Assembly: GCA_900163555.1 (NCBI GenBank)
Contig: FUHX01000025.1
Span: forward strand, 1 to 64,000
Source: Actinomycetales bacterium JB111
GTDB taxonomy: Bacteria > Actinomycetota > Actinomycetes > Actinomycetales > Actinomycetaceae
Direction of reading: 5' to 3'
DNA: 64,000 nucleotides
The notes beneath the pieces were generated by a model. That model did not search any database and was not told where the DNA came from. It was given only the letters and a program-made list of their open reading frames with translations. Below are positions 8,502-17,538 of the stretch, piece after piece. Position numbers and translations under genes: made by a program. Numbering within the stretch: the stretch's first letter is position 1; the number at the start of each line of letters is the position of its first letter.

Positions 8502-10502
8502 CTAGGTGCGGGATCGTCGTCGTCGGGCCTGGTCCTGCTCGCCGAGGAAGACCCGCACGAGGATGCGCGCGCCGAGCGTGAAGGCGAACAGCAGCAGCGC
8601 CGCCCCGACGAGCGGCAGGATCTCGATGCCGTCCGCGATGCTCGGGCCGCCGGTGGACGCGATGAGAATGGTCCCCGCGAGCCCGAGGGACGCGGCGAGA
8701 ACGGCCGTGATGACCTGCTGGACGATGCCGGAGACGAACGCGCGATCGTCCTCGTGGGCGAGCACCCGCGTGGAGATCGTGAACCGCCCCGCCTCGAGGT
8801 CCTCCGTGATGCGGCCGAGCCGGCGCGGCATGCGCTGCAGGACCGGCATGAGCGCCGCCGCCTGGCCGACGAGCGAGTCCTTGAGCGCCTGCGGGCTCAC
8901 CTTCTCCCGCGCGATCGTGCGGCCCTCGGCGCGGGCGGCGCCCATGAGGTCGAGGTCGCTGCGGAGCAGGGCGAGCGTGCCCTCCAGCCCGCCGAGGGCC
9001 CGGAATGCCCCGGCCAGCTGCGGCGGGACGGAGAACCGGTGGCGGAGCACGATCGTGAGCAGGTCGCCGAACAGGGCCGAGGACTCCGGCGCGTGGCCGA
9101 GCCGGGTGAGGAGCTGGCCGATGTCGCGCTCGAGGTCCCGGTCGTCGAGGCCGGCGGGCCGGTCGAGGAGCTGGACGATCGCGTCCGTCGCGGCGATCGC
9201 GTCCCCCCGCTCGACCGAGGTGAGGACCGTTCCGAGCGTGGTCCTCGAGGCGGAGTCGAGCCGGCCGACGGAACCCAGGTCGAGCAGGGCCAGCGTCCCG
9301 GTGGGCCGCAGCATGACGTTCCCGGGGTGCAGGTCCGCGTGGAAGACGCCCGTGACGAGCACCTGGCGGAGGATCGTCCCGACGAGGGCCTGCGCCAGGT
9401 CGTGCCGCCGCTGGCCGGTCAGGGTGCGGACGCCGTCGCCCGCGGAGGACAGCGGCGCGCCGTCGATGCGCTCCATCACGAGCAGCCGCTGCGAGCTGAG
9501 GTCGGGGTACGGCGTGGGCACGTCGATGAGCGCCGAGTCGATGGCCCCGCCGACCGCCTGCATGTTCGCGAGCTCCACGCGGTAGTCCAGCTCCTCCTCG
9601 AGGGAGTCGGCGAACCCGCGGGCCAGGGTGCGCAGGCCGAGGGCCCGGCCCCACCTCGTCGTCCGGTAGAGCCGGTCCGCGAGCCGGAGGACGATGTCCA
9701 TGTCCCCGGTGACCTGCTCGCGGGCGCCGGGCCGCTGGACCTTGAGCACCACGTCCGTGCCGTTGAGCAGCCGGGCCGTGTGGACCTGCGCGACCGAGGC
9801 GGCCGCGAACGGTTCCGTGTCGACGGACGCGAAGACCTCCTCGAGCGGCCGCCCGAGGGCCTCGTCGATGACGGGCCGGACATCGGTCCAGGACAGCGCG
9901 GGCACGTCCGCATGCAGGGACGACAGCTCGCTGACGATCGCCGGCGGCACGATGTCCGGCCGGGTCGCGAGCATCTGTCCCAGCTTCACGAACGTGACAC
10001 CCGCGTCCTCCAGCGCGCGCCGGAGGGCGCGCGCCCGGGAGTGGACCGGGACGTCGTCGTCGGGGTGCCTGTTCGCGCGTGGCCGGAGCCAGGCGACCAG
10101 GCCGTGCCGGGCCGCGATCCGGACGACCTCGGTGTACCTGCGCGCGCGGCGCGCCCGGGCGGGGATCGAGCGGAGCAGCTGGATCGGACCGGGGAAGGAG
10201 CCGGTCGGCAGCACCGCCTCGAGGACGGCGAGGATCATGATCTCGACGACCAGCGACCAGCCGATCACCAGGCCCGAGACGAGCAGGATCGGCAGCGGGT
10301 CCGAGGTCGCCGACGCCTCGTCGATCGAGATGCCGAGGCCGTCCGCGACGCGGCGGAGGATGAGTCCGACGAGCGAGTTGCCGATCAGGCAGATGACGAT
10401 CGTGCGCGGCCAGCCCACCGGTGCCCCGAGCAGCCGCCGCGCGATGATCGCGACGATGACCGCGGTGACGACCGTCGACGCGGCGACGATGAGCAGGTTC
10501 AC
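8502..10502 (-). CDS. ABC1/UbiB-family atypical protein kinase-like membrane protein
   Basis: A 666-aa member of the ABC1/ADCK/UbiB family, kinase-like proteins linked to isoprenoid quinone biology. Seen: N-terminal membrane helices, the KxGQ motif (FVKLGQMLATRPD), the Ala-rich loop (AAASVAQVH), catalytic loop DLHPGNVML, metal-binding LDLGS, and two C-terminal membrane helices. The GTG at 10502 is chosen because GGGGAG lies 9 nt upstream and the hydrophobic N-terminus starts there; an upstream ATG at 10571 would add 23 residues running into the repeat element. A role in menaquinone metabolism is inferred from the family only. Confidence 0.88.
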   Translation of the reverse strand: MNLLIVAASTVVTAVIVAIIARRLLGAPVGWPRTIVICLIGNSLVGLILRRVADGLGISIDEASATSDPLPILLVSGLVIGWSLVVEIMILAVLEAVLPTGSFPGPIQLLRSIPARARRARRYTEVVRIAARHGLVAWLRPRANRHPDDDVPVHSRARALRRALEDAGVTFVKLGQMLATRPDIVPPAIVSELSSLHADVPALSWTDVRPVIDEALGRPLEEVFASVDTEPFAAASVAQVHTARLLNGTDVVLKVQRPGAREQVTGDMDIVLRLADRLYRTTRWGRALGLRTLARGFADSLEEELDYRVELANMQAVGGAIDSALIDVPTPYPDLSSQRLLVMERIDGAPLSSAGDGVRTLTGQRRHDLAQALVGTILRQVLVTGVFHADLHPGNVMLRPTGTLALLDLGSVGRLDSASRTTLGTVLTSVERGDAIAATDAIVQLLDRPAGLDDRDLERDIGQLLTRLGHAPESSALFGDLLTIVLRHRFSVPPQLAGAFRALGGLEGTLALLRSDLDLMGAARAEGRTIAREKVSPQALKDSLVGQAAALMPVLQRMPRRLGRITEDLEAGRFTISTRVLAHEDDRAFVSGIVQQVITAVLAASLGLAGTILIASTGGPSIADGIEILPLVGAALLLFAFTLGARILVRVFLGEQDQARRRRSRT

Positions 10503-10570
10503 GCGGTCAGTCTCCCCGAACTCCGGCCCGGCCGCACCGACGCTCTCCCCGCACTCCTCCCCTTCCCCCA

Positions 10571-10645
10571 CCCGCGAGGTCGGAACGGACCGGGTCAGGT
10601 AGGAATTCCGAGTTCCTACCTCCCGCGCTCAGTTCCTCCCTCCCG
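10571..10645. repeat. Four-arm AGGTAGGAAC palindromic element, copy A
   Basis: Four related 10-bp arms: two direct (10577-10586 and 10597-10606) and two inverted (10612-10621 and 10632-10641). Spacing is 20, 15 and 20 bp between arm starts, the same as in the copy at 43070-43146. The outer arms of this copy have diverged. It lies between two minus-strand genes. Confidence 0.85.
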
Positions 10646-10663
10646 GAAGTCAGGCGTGGGGCA

Positions 10664-11863
10664 TCAGCGGGCGGGGGCGAGGTAGTCGATCGGGGTGAAG
10701 GTCGGCTCACCGGTCGCGACCTGCGCGAGCAGCTCGCCGATGGCCGGCGCGTGCTTGTGTCCGTGCCCGGAGTCCCCCGCCCCGACGACGATCCGACCCC
10801 TCCCCGGAATCGCACCCACGTGGAAGAGCCCGTCCGGCGCGCGCGTGTACATGCACGCGACCGCCTCGACCGGCTGCGGGTCGACGAGGTCGAACGCCTC
10901 CCCCACGGCCGCGCTCAGCGCCGCCGCGTCGCGCGGGAGGTTGATCGCCCGGTCGAGGTGGTCGGGATCCGCGTCCGCGAAGCCGAGGGAGTCCCCGCCG
11001 TCGTCGTCCAGGCCGATCTTCACGGCGAAACCGGACCCCTCGTCCGCGCCATGACCCCAGAGCACGCGACCGTCGGGCAGCTCGCGGATGAACACCGGGA
11101 AGCGGTCGAGCGCGAGGTCGCCCGCGAGGGCGTGTGGCTCCCGGCCGCGGAACCAGAACATCGGCACGCGTCGCGGCCGAAGCGGCATCTCCAGCAGGCG
11201 GGTCGTCCACGCGCCGGCCGTGACGATCACGCGGTCGGCCAGGATCCGGTCGCCCCCGGCCAGTCCCACCCCGACGCCGCCCGTCGTCTCGTCGATGTCC
11301 GTCACCCGGGTGCCGGTCAGCACGCGTGCGCCGAGTGCCTGCGCGGCCCCGACGGCGGCGCGGACCCCGGCCTCCGGGCGTGCGATCCCCGCGCCGGGGT
11401 CCCACAGGCCGACGTGGTCCTTGGGCAGGCGGGCGTAGGCGGGGAAGCGCTCCTTGACCTCGGCGGCGGTGAGATCCGTGGTCACGAGACCGGCCTCGGC
11501 GGCCGCGGCACGGGAGCCGGCGACGACCCGTCCGTCCGCGGGTCCCGACATGAGTCCGCCGGACAGCCGGAGGAGCTCGGCCCCGGTGGCGGACTCGAGG
11601 TCCCGCCACAGCTCCCGCGCGCGTCCGGCGACGACGCCGAGGCCCGGGTGCTCGAGGCAGGCCTCGCGGAAGAGCCGGGTGGTGCCGTGCGTGGACCCGA
11701 GGGCGTGGCCGATCTGGTGCTGCTCGATGCCGACCGCGCGGATGCCGCGCGCGGCGAGCCGCCACAGGGCGGTCGATCCCCAGGCGCCGAGCCCGACGAC
11801 GACCACGTCCGCCCGGTCCGGTGGCGGCTGGTTCGACGTCGGGGCGGGTGCGGGACTCGTCAT
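10664..11863 (-). CDS. FAD-dependent sarcosine / N-methyl-amino-acid oxidase (MSOX/SolA family)
   Basis: A 399-aa flavoprotein oxidase of the DAO superfamily, expected to demethylate an N-methylated amino acid (sarcosine, N-methyltryptophan or similar), releasing formaldehyde and peroxide. The FAD-binding motif VVVGLGAWGS is at about residues 20-30. Cys336 in the motif CMYTRAPDG matches the cysteine that covalently binds flavin in monomeric sarcosine oxidases. The C-terminal GDSGHGHKHAPAIG is typical. Length fits (about 380-390). ATG start, no strong ribosome site. Flanked by the four-arm repeat and by a terminator hairpin, so probably monocistronic. Substrate uncertain. Confidence 0.88.
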   Translation of the reverse strand: MTSPAPAPTSNQPPPDRADVVVVGLGAWGSTALWRLAARGIRAVGIEQHQIGHALGSTHGTTRLFREACLEHPGLGVVAGRARELWRDLESATGAELLRLSGGLMSGPADGRVVAGSRAAAAEAGLVTTDLTAAEVKERFPAYARLPKDHVGLWDPGAGIARPEAGVRAAVGAAQALGARVLTGTRVTDIDETTGGVGVGLAGGDRILADRVIVTAGAWTTRLLEMPLRPRRVPMFWFRGREPHALAGDLALDRFPVFIRELPDGRVLWGHGADEGSGFAVKIGLDDDGGDSLGFADADPDHLDRAINLPRDAAALSAAVGEAFDLVDPQPVEAVACMYTRAPDGLFHVGAIPGRGRIVVGAGDSGHGHKHAPAIGELLAQVATGEPTFTPIDYLAPAR

Positions 11864-11934
11864 GACGCCCAGGATGGCACCTCCGGATGGAGGGACGCGG
11901 GGACGACCGTCCCGTCCCGCGTCCGGCCGGAAAG

Positions 11935-11981
11935 CCGGAAGCGCCCCGCCACACCCTGTGGGTGCAGCGGGGCGCTTCCGG
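11935..11981 (-). terminator. Hairpin terminator of the LAxTG surface-protein gene
   Basis: A perfect 15-bp stem (arms 11935-11949 and 11967-11981) with a 17-nt loop, 40 bp after the stop of the surface-protein gene. On the minus strand it is followed by a short ctttcc stretch. It would separate that gene from the oxidase gene downstream. Confidence 0.75.
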
Positions 11982-12021
11982 TTGCGCTCCGTCGCCGCGG
12001 CTCAGCCGCGGCTACGGGTCA

Positions 12022-13842
12022 TCAGGCGCGGCGTGCGCGGCTGATGACGAGTGCTCCTGCGCCGGCTCCGATCAGCACGAGTGCGCCGATCAGGTAGGCA
12101 CGGAAGCCGTCGACGCCCGTGGAGGCGAGGTCGTCCTCGTCCGGGGTCGCCGGGTCGTCGTCGTCCGGGGTCGTCGGGTCGTCGGCGTCGGGGGTGACAC
12201 CGTTCCAGACGTCCTCGTCGCCGACACGCAGACCGGAGTCCGCGCCCGTGCCGGTCACCTGCGCCTCGTCGGAGTGGGTCGCGCCCGCTCCGAGAGCCGG
12301 CAGGGTGCCGGTGCAGTCGAACTGCGTGCCGACCGCGAACGGACCGGCCCAGGTGGTGCCGGTGGCGCCGTCCGGGAAGGTGCAGACGAGGTCGGAGATC
12401 TCGCCGGTGCCACCGGTGAGCCGGTCGCTGACGGTCACGTCGATCAGGTCCTCCGCGCCGCTGTTCGACACGGTGAAGTTGATCGTCGTGGTGGCGTCGG
12501 CGGAGAGCTCCGCGGCGGTCTCGTCGTGGTCACCGGCGAACCCGTCGTTCAGCAGGGCTCCGGACTCGTCGTACGCCGGTGCCTCGCCCTCGTCGTTCCA
12601 CTTCTCGATGTCGACACCCGGGACCGGGACGAACCCGTTCCAGTCGTCCTCGTCATCCACGTCGGCGCCCGAGTGGAGGCCGGTGGCGGTGACGACCGCG
12701 GTGTCGGAGTGGACGTCGCCGGCAGACAGCGCCGGCAGGGTGCCGGTGCAGTCGAACTGGACGCCGATCTCGAACGGGCCGGCCCAGGTGGTGCCGGTGG
12801 TGCCGTCCGGGAAGGTGCAGACGAGGTCGGAGATCTCGCCGGCGCCGCCGGTGAGCTGGTCGCTCACGGTGACGTCGATGAGGGGCTCCTTGCCGTCGTT
12901 GGAGACGGTGAAGTTGATCGTCTGCGGGGTGTCGGCCCGGAGTGCTGCGCCCGGGGCCTCGTCGTGGTCGCCGGCGTAGCCGTCGTTCTGCAGAAGGCCG
13001 GAGGCGTCGTAGGCCGGGGCCTCGCCCTCGTCGTTCCACTTCTCGATGTCGACGCTGGGGACCGGGACGTGGGAGTACCAGTCGTCCGAGTCGTCGACGT
13101 CCACGCGCGAGTGGACGCCGGTGCCCGTCACCGTGGCGGTGTCGGCGTGGAACTCACCGGTGGCGGTGAACGCCGGGACCGCGCCGGTGCAGTCGAACTG
13201 CGTGCCGACCACGAACTCGCCGGCCCAGGTGGTGCCGGTCGAGCCGTCCGGGAAGGTGCAGACCAGATCCGTGATCTCGCCGACCCCACCGGTGAGCTGG
13301 TCGCTCACGGTGATGTCCACGAGGTTCTCCTCACCATCGTTGGAGATGGTGAAGTTGATGGGCTGCAGCGTGTTGAGAGCGGTGGGCTTGCCCGGGCTCT
13401 CGTCGAAGTCGCCCTCGTAGCCGTCGTTCAGCAGAGCGCCGGTCTCGTCGTACTCGGGCGTCTCGTCGTTGCCCTCGTTGCTCCACTTCTCGATGTCGAT
13501 GCTCGGGACCGGGACGTAGCCGTTCCAGTCGTCCTCGTCGTCGACGTCCTCACCGGAGTGGAGACCCGTCGCCGTCACCGTGGCGGTGTCGGAGTGGGCG
13601 TCACCGGAGAACAGCGCCGGCAGGGTGCCGGTGCAGTCGAACTGCTCGCCGACCGCGAACGGTCCGGCCCAGGTGGTGCCGGTGGTGCCGTCCGGGAAGG
13701 TGCAGACGAGGTCGGAGATCTCGCCCGTGCCGCTGGTGAGCTGGTCGCTCACCGTGACGTCGACCAGGGGGTCCTCACCGTCGTTGGAGATGGTGAAGTT
13801 GATCGGCAGCGGGGTGTCGGCGTCGAGCTGGGTGCCGGGGGC
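12022..13842 (-). pseudogene. C-terminal part of LAxTG cell-wall surface protein, separated by an amber codon
   Basis: This reads in the same frame as the upstream part (13843-16932) and completes its repeat array, so both are one broken gene. It contains the rest of repeat 2 and repeats 3-5. The C-terminus is a sorting signal: an Asp/Pro-rich wall spanner, LASTG (an LAxTG class E sortase motif), a ~20-residue hydrophobic helix and a basic RARRA tail. The first in-frame GTG after the break (codon starting at 13752) lacks a signal peptide, so independent expression as a wall protein is unlikely. The break is a single GAG-to-TAG change and could also be a sequencing error or suppressible. Confidence 0.8.
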
Positions 13843-14400
13843 CTAGTCGTGGTCGCCGTCGAAACCGTCGTTCAGCAGAGCGCCGGTCTCGTCGTACTCG
13901 GGCGTGGCGCCCTCGTCGTTCCACTTCTCGATGTCGACGCTCGGCGTCGGGACGAAACCGTTCCAGTCGTCCTCGTCGTCGACGACCTCGCCGGACTCGA
14001 TACCGGTCGCCGTCACCGCGGCTGTGTCGGCGTGGAAGTCGCCGACCTGCAGCGCCGGCAGGGTGCCAGTGCAGTCGAACTGCTCACCGATCGCGAACGG
14101 GCCGGCCCAGGTGGTGCCGGTGGTGCCGTCCGGGAACGTGCAGACGAGGTCGGAGATGGTGCCGGCGCCGTCCGTGAGCTGGTCGCTCACCGCGACGTCC
14201 ACGAGCTGCTCGCGGCCGTCGTTCGAGATGGTGAAGTTGATCGGCAGCGGGGTGTCCGCGTCGAGCGACTTGCCCGGGGCCGAGTCGAAGTCGCCGGCGT
14301 AGCCGTCGTTCAGCAGGGCGCCGGTCTCGTCGTACTCGGGCGTGGCGCCCTCGTCGTTCCACTTCTCGATGTCGATGCTCGGGTCACCGGTCGGCACGAT
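12240..14400 (-). repeat. Five tandem ~438-bp repeats in the surface-protein gene
   Basis: The codons for DIEKW recur at 14359, 13921, 13483, 13036 and 12598, giving periods of 438, 438, 447 and 438 bp (146, 146, 149 and 146 aa). Each repeat carries a YDETGALLNDG-like segment, an INFT(I/V)SN segment, a DLVCTFPDG segment and a FDCTGTLPAL segment with paired cysteines, resembling Ig-like DUF11-type stalk domains. High DNA identity between units invites recombination. Confidence 0.93.
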
Positions 14401-16932
14401 GGTGGCCTCGGAGCCGGCGATCGAGTTGACGATGTCGCCCGTGGTGTCGAGCGCCCGCACCGCGAAGTAGCCGCGGATCGGCCCCTGGTTGGGGTCGAGC
14501 ACCGTGCCGTCGCGCTGGGCGAAGGTGACGACGCCGTCCTCGTAGGACATCTGCACGTTGCCGGGGACGTCGATCGGCCCTTCGGAGAAGTCGGTCACGA
14601 CCGGCACGCCGTTCGCGTCGACCGTCACGAAGCCGAGGAACTCGACGTCCGTGGGCAGGGTGTCCTGGCGCGGGAAGATCGCGACCGGGAACTCCGAGCC
14701 GTAGTTCCCGCGGGGGATCAGCTCGACCGAGTAGACGAACACGTCGTTGACGAACTCGCCGTCCTGGATCGGGGCGTTGAGCTCCTGGGTCCACGCCACG
14801 GCGTTCTCGTCGAAGACCCGCTTGCGGATCTCCGCCTCGTCGCCGAACGAGGTGGCCTCGGACTCGTCGTCCGCCCAGTAGGTCGGGGTCGTGCCGTCGC
14901 CGTAGAGCGTGGCGCGGTTGTAGATCTCGAAGGTCTCCTTGCCCTCGAACGGCACGGTCGTCATCACGGCTGTCGTGCTCCAGACCTGGCCCTCGGGCTG
15001 CGCAGCCACGCGGTCCTTGCCGGCCTGGCTGAGCTCGATGACGAGGTTGCCGTCGTCGTCGATCGACAGGGCGTAGTCGTCCGCACCGAGTGCGAGAGAG
15101 CCGTAGCTGCCCGAGATGTCGATCGTCGAGAGGTCGGAGAGGTCGTAGACCTCGGTGTCGATCTCGTCGACGATGCGGCTGAGCAGCGGGTCGATCGAGC
15201 CGCGGTTCGTGTTGACGCGGAACGTGTAGGGGATCTCGGCCGTCTGGCCCGGCTCCACGCGGACCTCGCCGTCCGGTCCGATCTTGGAGAACGCGTCGGT
15301 GTCGTGCAGACCGCCCTCGCGGTCGTCGGGGAGGACGACCGGGTGTGCGTCGTGCGACGAACGCCAGCGGGTGCTGCCGTCGTAGTAGAAACGCGCCTCG
15401 TTCGGCCAGACGTAGGAGGTGGCGCCGCGCACCGTGGTGCTGCCGCCCTCGGTGAGGCCGTCGACGGTCGTCAGCTGGGCGAGGGCCGAGATGACGATGT
15501 TGGTCGTGTTGTCCTGGCCCACGTTGATGAGCAGGGTCTGGCCGTCGAGGCAGAACTGGCCGACGAACTCGTCGCCCGCGAAGGCCGAGATGTTGTCGAC
15601 CGTCGTCGCCGGGCAGGCGCCCGCGTTGGTCAGGGTCGTGATCGGGCCCGCACCGGAGACCGTGAGGAACTCGGGCTCGCCGTCGCGCCACTGCGCCTGG
15701 TCGACGAGGACGTCGCGGATGACCACGTTCTGGTCGAGCGTGAAGTTCGCGTTGCGACCGTCCCACTGACGCAGGTCGGCGCGGAAGGTGTACGTCATGT
15801 CGAACGGCTGCTCGAGGTTGCCGTCCTCGTCGGTGATGACCTCGACGTAGTCGCGGTTACCCGACTTGTTGAACGCGTTGCCGACGCCGACGCCCGGGAT
15901 GTTGCCCGTGGCGCCGAACTGGGCGGTGCGCTCGATCTCGTCGCCGAAGGTGGCGGTGTTGACCAGGTTGTAGCCGTAGTTACCCGGGGTGTCGTTGCGA
16001 GCCTCGTACAGCTCACGCAGACGCGCCTCGATGGCGGTCTTGTCCGACACACGCGCGTTGTAGGTGATGACGAGGTGCGAGTTCGCCGGCACGTCGACCG
16101 TCGCGCTGAAGCCCTCGGTCTCGCCGCTGGAGTCGATCGTCGGGGTGAACGTGAAGTCCTCGGTCACCTCGTCCGGGTCGTACGTGGTGAGGGTCGCCGA
16201 GAAGGAGGCCGGGTCGTAGCTGAGGCCCGCAGGGAGCAGGTCCTCGATGCTGTAGCCCTCGCGGAGCTGGCTCGAGTCGAGCACCAGCGTGTAGGGCAGC
16301 ACGGCGTCCAGGACGTCGTCGCTCAGGCCGGTGAACGCGTAGTCCGGCGCGCCGGAGTTCTGGACGTAGCCGTTGAGGTTGCCGCCCGTGTAGCCCTTGC
16401 TGTAGGCGTCTGCCACCTCGACCGGCGGGACCTCTTCGTTCTCGACGATGACGGTCAGCCCGCCTTCCTCGCCGTCCACGACCCATGAGATCGGGGTCTC
16501 GGTATCGCCGTCGACCTCGCTCGCGACGAGGTTGAACGCGAACGCGCCCTCCGTGATGTCGTCAGGGATCGGGTCCTTGAAACGCATCGTGTAGGTGCCG
16601 TCGCCGTTGTCGACGATCGACTCGAGGGCCTGGTTGGTAGGCAGGCCGCCCGGGATCGTGATGCCCGGCGGCAGGGTGATCGTGATCTCCTTGCCGTCGA
16701 TCGCCTCGGCCGCGTCGTACGACACGCGCAGGGTCAGGGCGTCGCCCTCGGGGATCGTCGCACCTTCCTCGACGACGCTGCCGTTGTGGAGAAGGTCGAT
16801 CGCGATTCCGTCGGTGGCCGCGGTGGCCGCCGGCATGGCGATCACCGACGCGACGACGGCGATCAGCATGGCGGTCAGGCCGGCGAGCAATCGCCGGAAT
16901 ATCTGTGTGCGCGGAGGCGCTTGGGAACTCAA
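13843..16932 (-). CDS. N-terminal part of large LAxTG surface protein (repeat-stalk adhesin-like), ends at an amber codon
   Basis: A secreted wall protein; with the downstream part it would be about 1636 aa. The TTG at 16932 is chosen because GGAGG lies 6 nt upstream and the codons that follow give a basic N-terminus, hydrophobic core and signal-peptidase site near MPAATAA. A ~850-aa N-terminal region with SpaA/isopeptide-adhesin-like character precedes repeats 1 and 2. The frame ends at TAG (plus-strand cta, 13843-13845) where sister repeats have GAG in the DHDEAPG context. A class E sortase in this same window is the likely anchoring enzyme. An adhesive or structural role is inferred from architecture. 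Confidence 0.82.
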   Translation of the reverse strand: MSSQAPPRTQIFRRLLAGLTAMLIAVVASVIAMPAATAATDGIAIDLLHNGSVVEEGATIPEGDALTLRVSYDAAEAIDGKEITITLPPGITIPGGLPTNQALESIVDNGDGTYTMRFKDPIPDDITEGAFAFNLVASEVDGDTETPISWVVDGEEGGLTVIVENEEVPPVEVADAYSKGYTGGNLNGYVQNSGAPDYAFTGLSDDVLDAVLPYTLVLDSSQLREGYSIEDLLPAGLSYDPASFSATLTTYDPDEVTEDFTFTPTIDSSGETEGFSATVDVPANSHLVITYNARVSDKTAIEARLRELYEARNDTPGNYGYNLVNTATFGDEIERTAQFGATGNIPGVGVGNAFNKSGNRDYVEVITDEDGNLEQPFDMTYTFRADLRQWDGRNANFTLDQNVVIRDVLVDQAQWRDGEPEFLTVSGAGPITTLTNAGACPATTVDNISAFAGDEFVGQFCLDGQTLLINVGQDNTTNIVISALAQLTTVDGLTEGGSTTVRGATSYVWPNEARFYYDGSTRWRSSHDAHPVVLPDDREGGLHDTDAFSKIGPDGEVRVEPGQTAEIPYTFRVNTNRGSIDPLLSRIVDEIDTEVYDLSDLSTIDISGSYGSLALGADDYALSIDDDGNLVIELSQAGKDRVAAQPEGQVWSTTAVMTTVPFEGKETFEIYNRATLYGDGTTPTYWADDESEATSFGDEAEIRKRVFDENAVAWTQELNAPIQDGEFVNDVFVYSVELIPRGNYGSEFPVAIFPRQDTLPTDVEFLGFVTVDANGVPVVTDFSEGPIDVPGNVQMSYEDGVVTFAQRDGTVLDPNQGPIRGYFAVRALDTTGDIVNSIAGSEATIVPTGDPSIDIEKWNDEGATPEYDETGALLNDGYAGDFDSAPGKSLDADTPLPINFTISNDGREQLVDVAVSDQLTDGAGTISDLVCTFPDGTTGTTWAGPFAIGEQFDCTGTLPALQVGDFHADTAAVTATGIESGEVVDDEDDWNGFVPTPSVDIEKWNDEGATPEYDETGALLNDGFDGDHD

Positions 16933-17255
16933 GGAGATCCTCCAGTGGACGGGGGTGGAGTCGACACGGCATGAGACAGTCCGCGCCTCCGGGAGCATAG
17001 GCATGGCCGCCAACCCGGATTCACGAACTTATGGCGCTGTTATGTGTCACGCGCGTCGGCCCGCGCAGCAGTGAGATGTCCGCCCGTCCGGCACCGCCTG
17101 ATCGCCACTTCGCGATCGCTGTCACGGTGGTCGCCACCCGCTCGCCCTCGAGCCTCGGGCCGGACGACGACGAGCTGCCGACCACACCCCGTGAACGACG
17201 AGATCCCCGGCCCGTTGGGATTCCAACGAACCGGGGACCTGGACTTGTGCTCGCG
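16933..17255. other. Gap upstream of the surface-protein gene, holding the tRNA-Leu terminator
   Basis: No gene is evident in these 323 bases. It should carry the surface-protein promoter (minus strand, not confidently located) and contains the hairpin at 17204-17237 after tRNA-Leu. Confidence 0.6.
17204..17237 (-). terminator. Hairpin terminator after tRNA-Leu
   Basis: A 15-bp stem with two adjacent mismatches (arms 17204-17218 and 17223-17237, 4-nt loop) lies about 20 bases beyond the 3' end of the minus-strand tRNA gene. Confidence 0.65.
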
Positions 17256-17339
17256 TGCGCGAGGGGGGAGTTGAACCCCCACGCCCTTTCGGGCACACGG
17301 ACCTGAACCGTGCGCGTCTGCCTATTCCGCCACTCGCGC
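17256..17339 (-). tRNA. tRNA-Leu (anticodon CAG)
   Basis: An 84-nt class II tRNA: acceptor stem GCGCGAG/CTCGCGC, D-loop with TGGCGGAATAGGCAGACGC, anticodon loop TTCAGGT giving CAG, a long variable arm (TGCCCGAAAGGGCG) and a T-arm with GGTTCAACTCC. The CCA end is not encoded. A tRNA-Leu beside fhaA is also known in mycobacteria. Confidence 0.95.
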
Positions 17340-17374
17340 GAGATCGCTGGACGTGTCCGAACAGCGAGGACGAG

Positions 17375-17380
17375 ATTATC
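17375..17380 (-). promoter_or_regulatory. Candidate -10 element for tRNA-Leu
   Basis: GATAAT on the minus strand, about 35 nt upstream of the mature tRNA 5' end, in an otherwise GC-rich context. No convincing -35 was found. Confidence 0.4.
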
Positions 17381-17538
17381 ACGCGTCCGGCCTCTCGCTC
17401 GACGAGATCGGGCACCTCGGCTCGTGATCCCGACCACCGCCGCACCCCCGGGCCACCGGGGCTCCCCGGCCACTCGGCCGAAACTATTTCACCCTCGATT
17501 TCACCCCCGGAGCACCCCTTCGTGAGACCAAGGACCGG

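Noticed and set aside
12240-14400. Could the regular repeats be a CRISPR array?
   Set aside because: The period is 438 bp, the repeats are coding, in frame, and have no short repeat/spacer pattern.
11887-16488. 1533-aa open frame on the plus strand opposite the surface-protein gene
   Set aside because: It is an Arg/Val/Glu-rich shadow with repetitive LVVVGEL-type text produced by the antisense of a GC-rich repeat gene; the minus strand has a signal peptide, repeats and a sorting signal.
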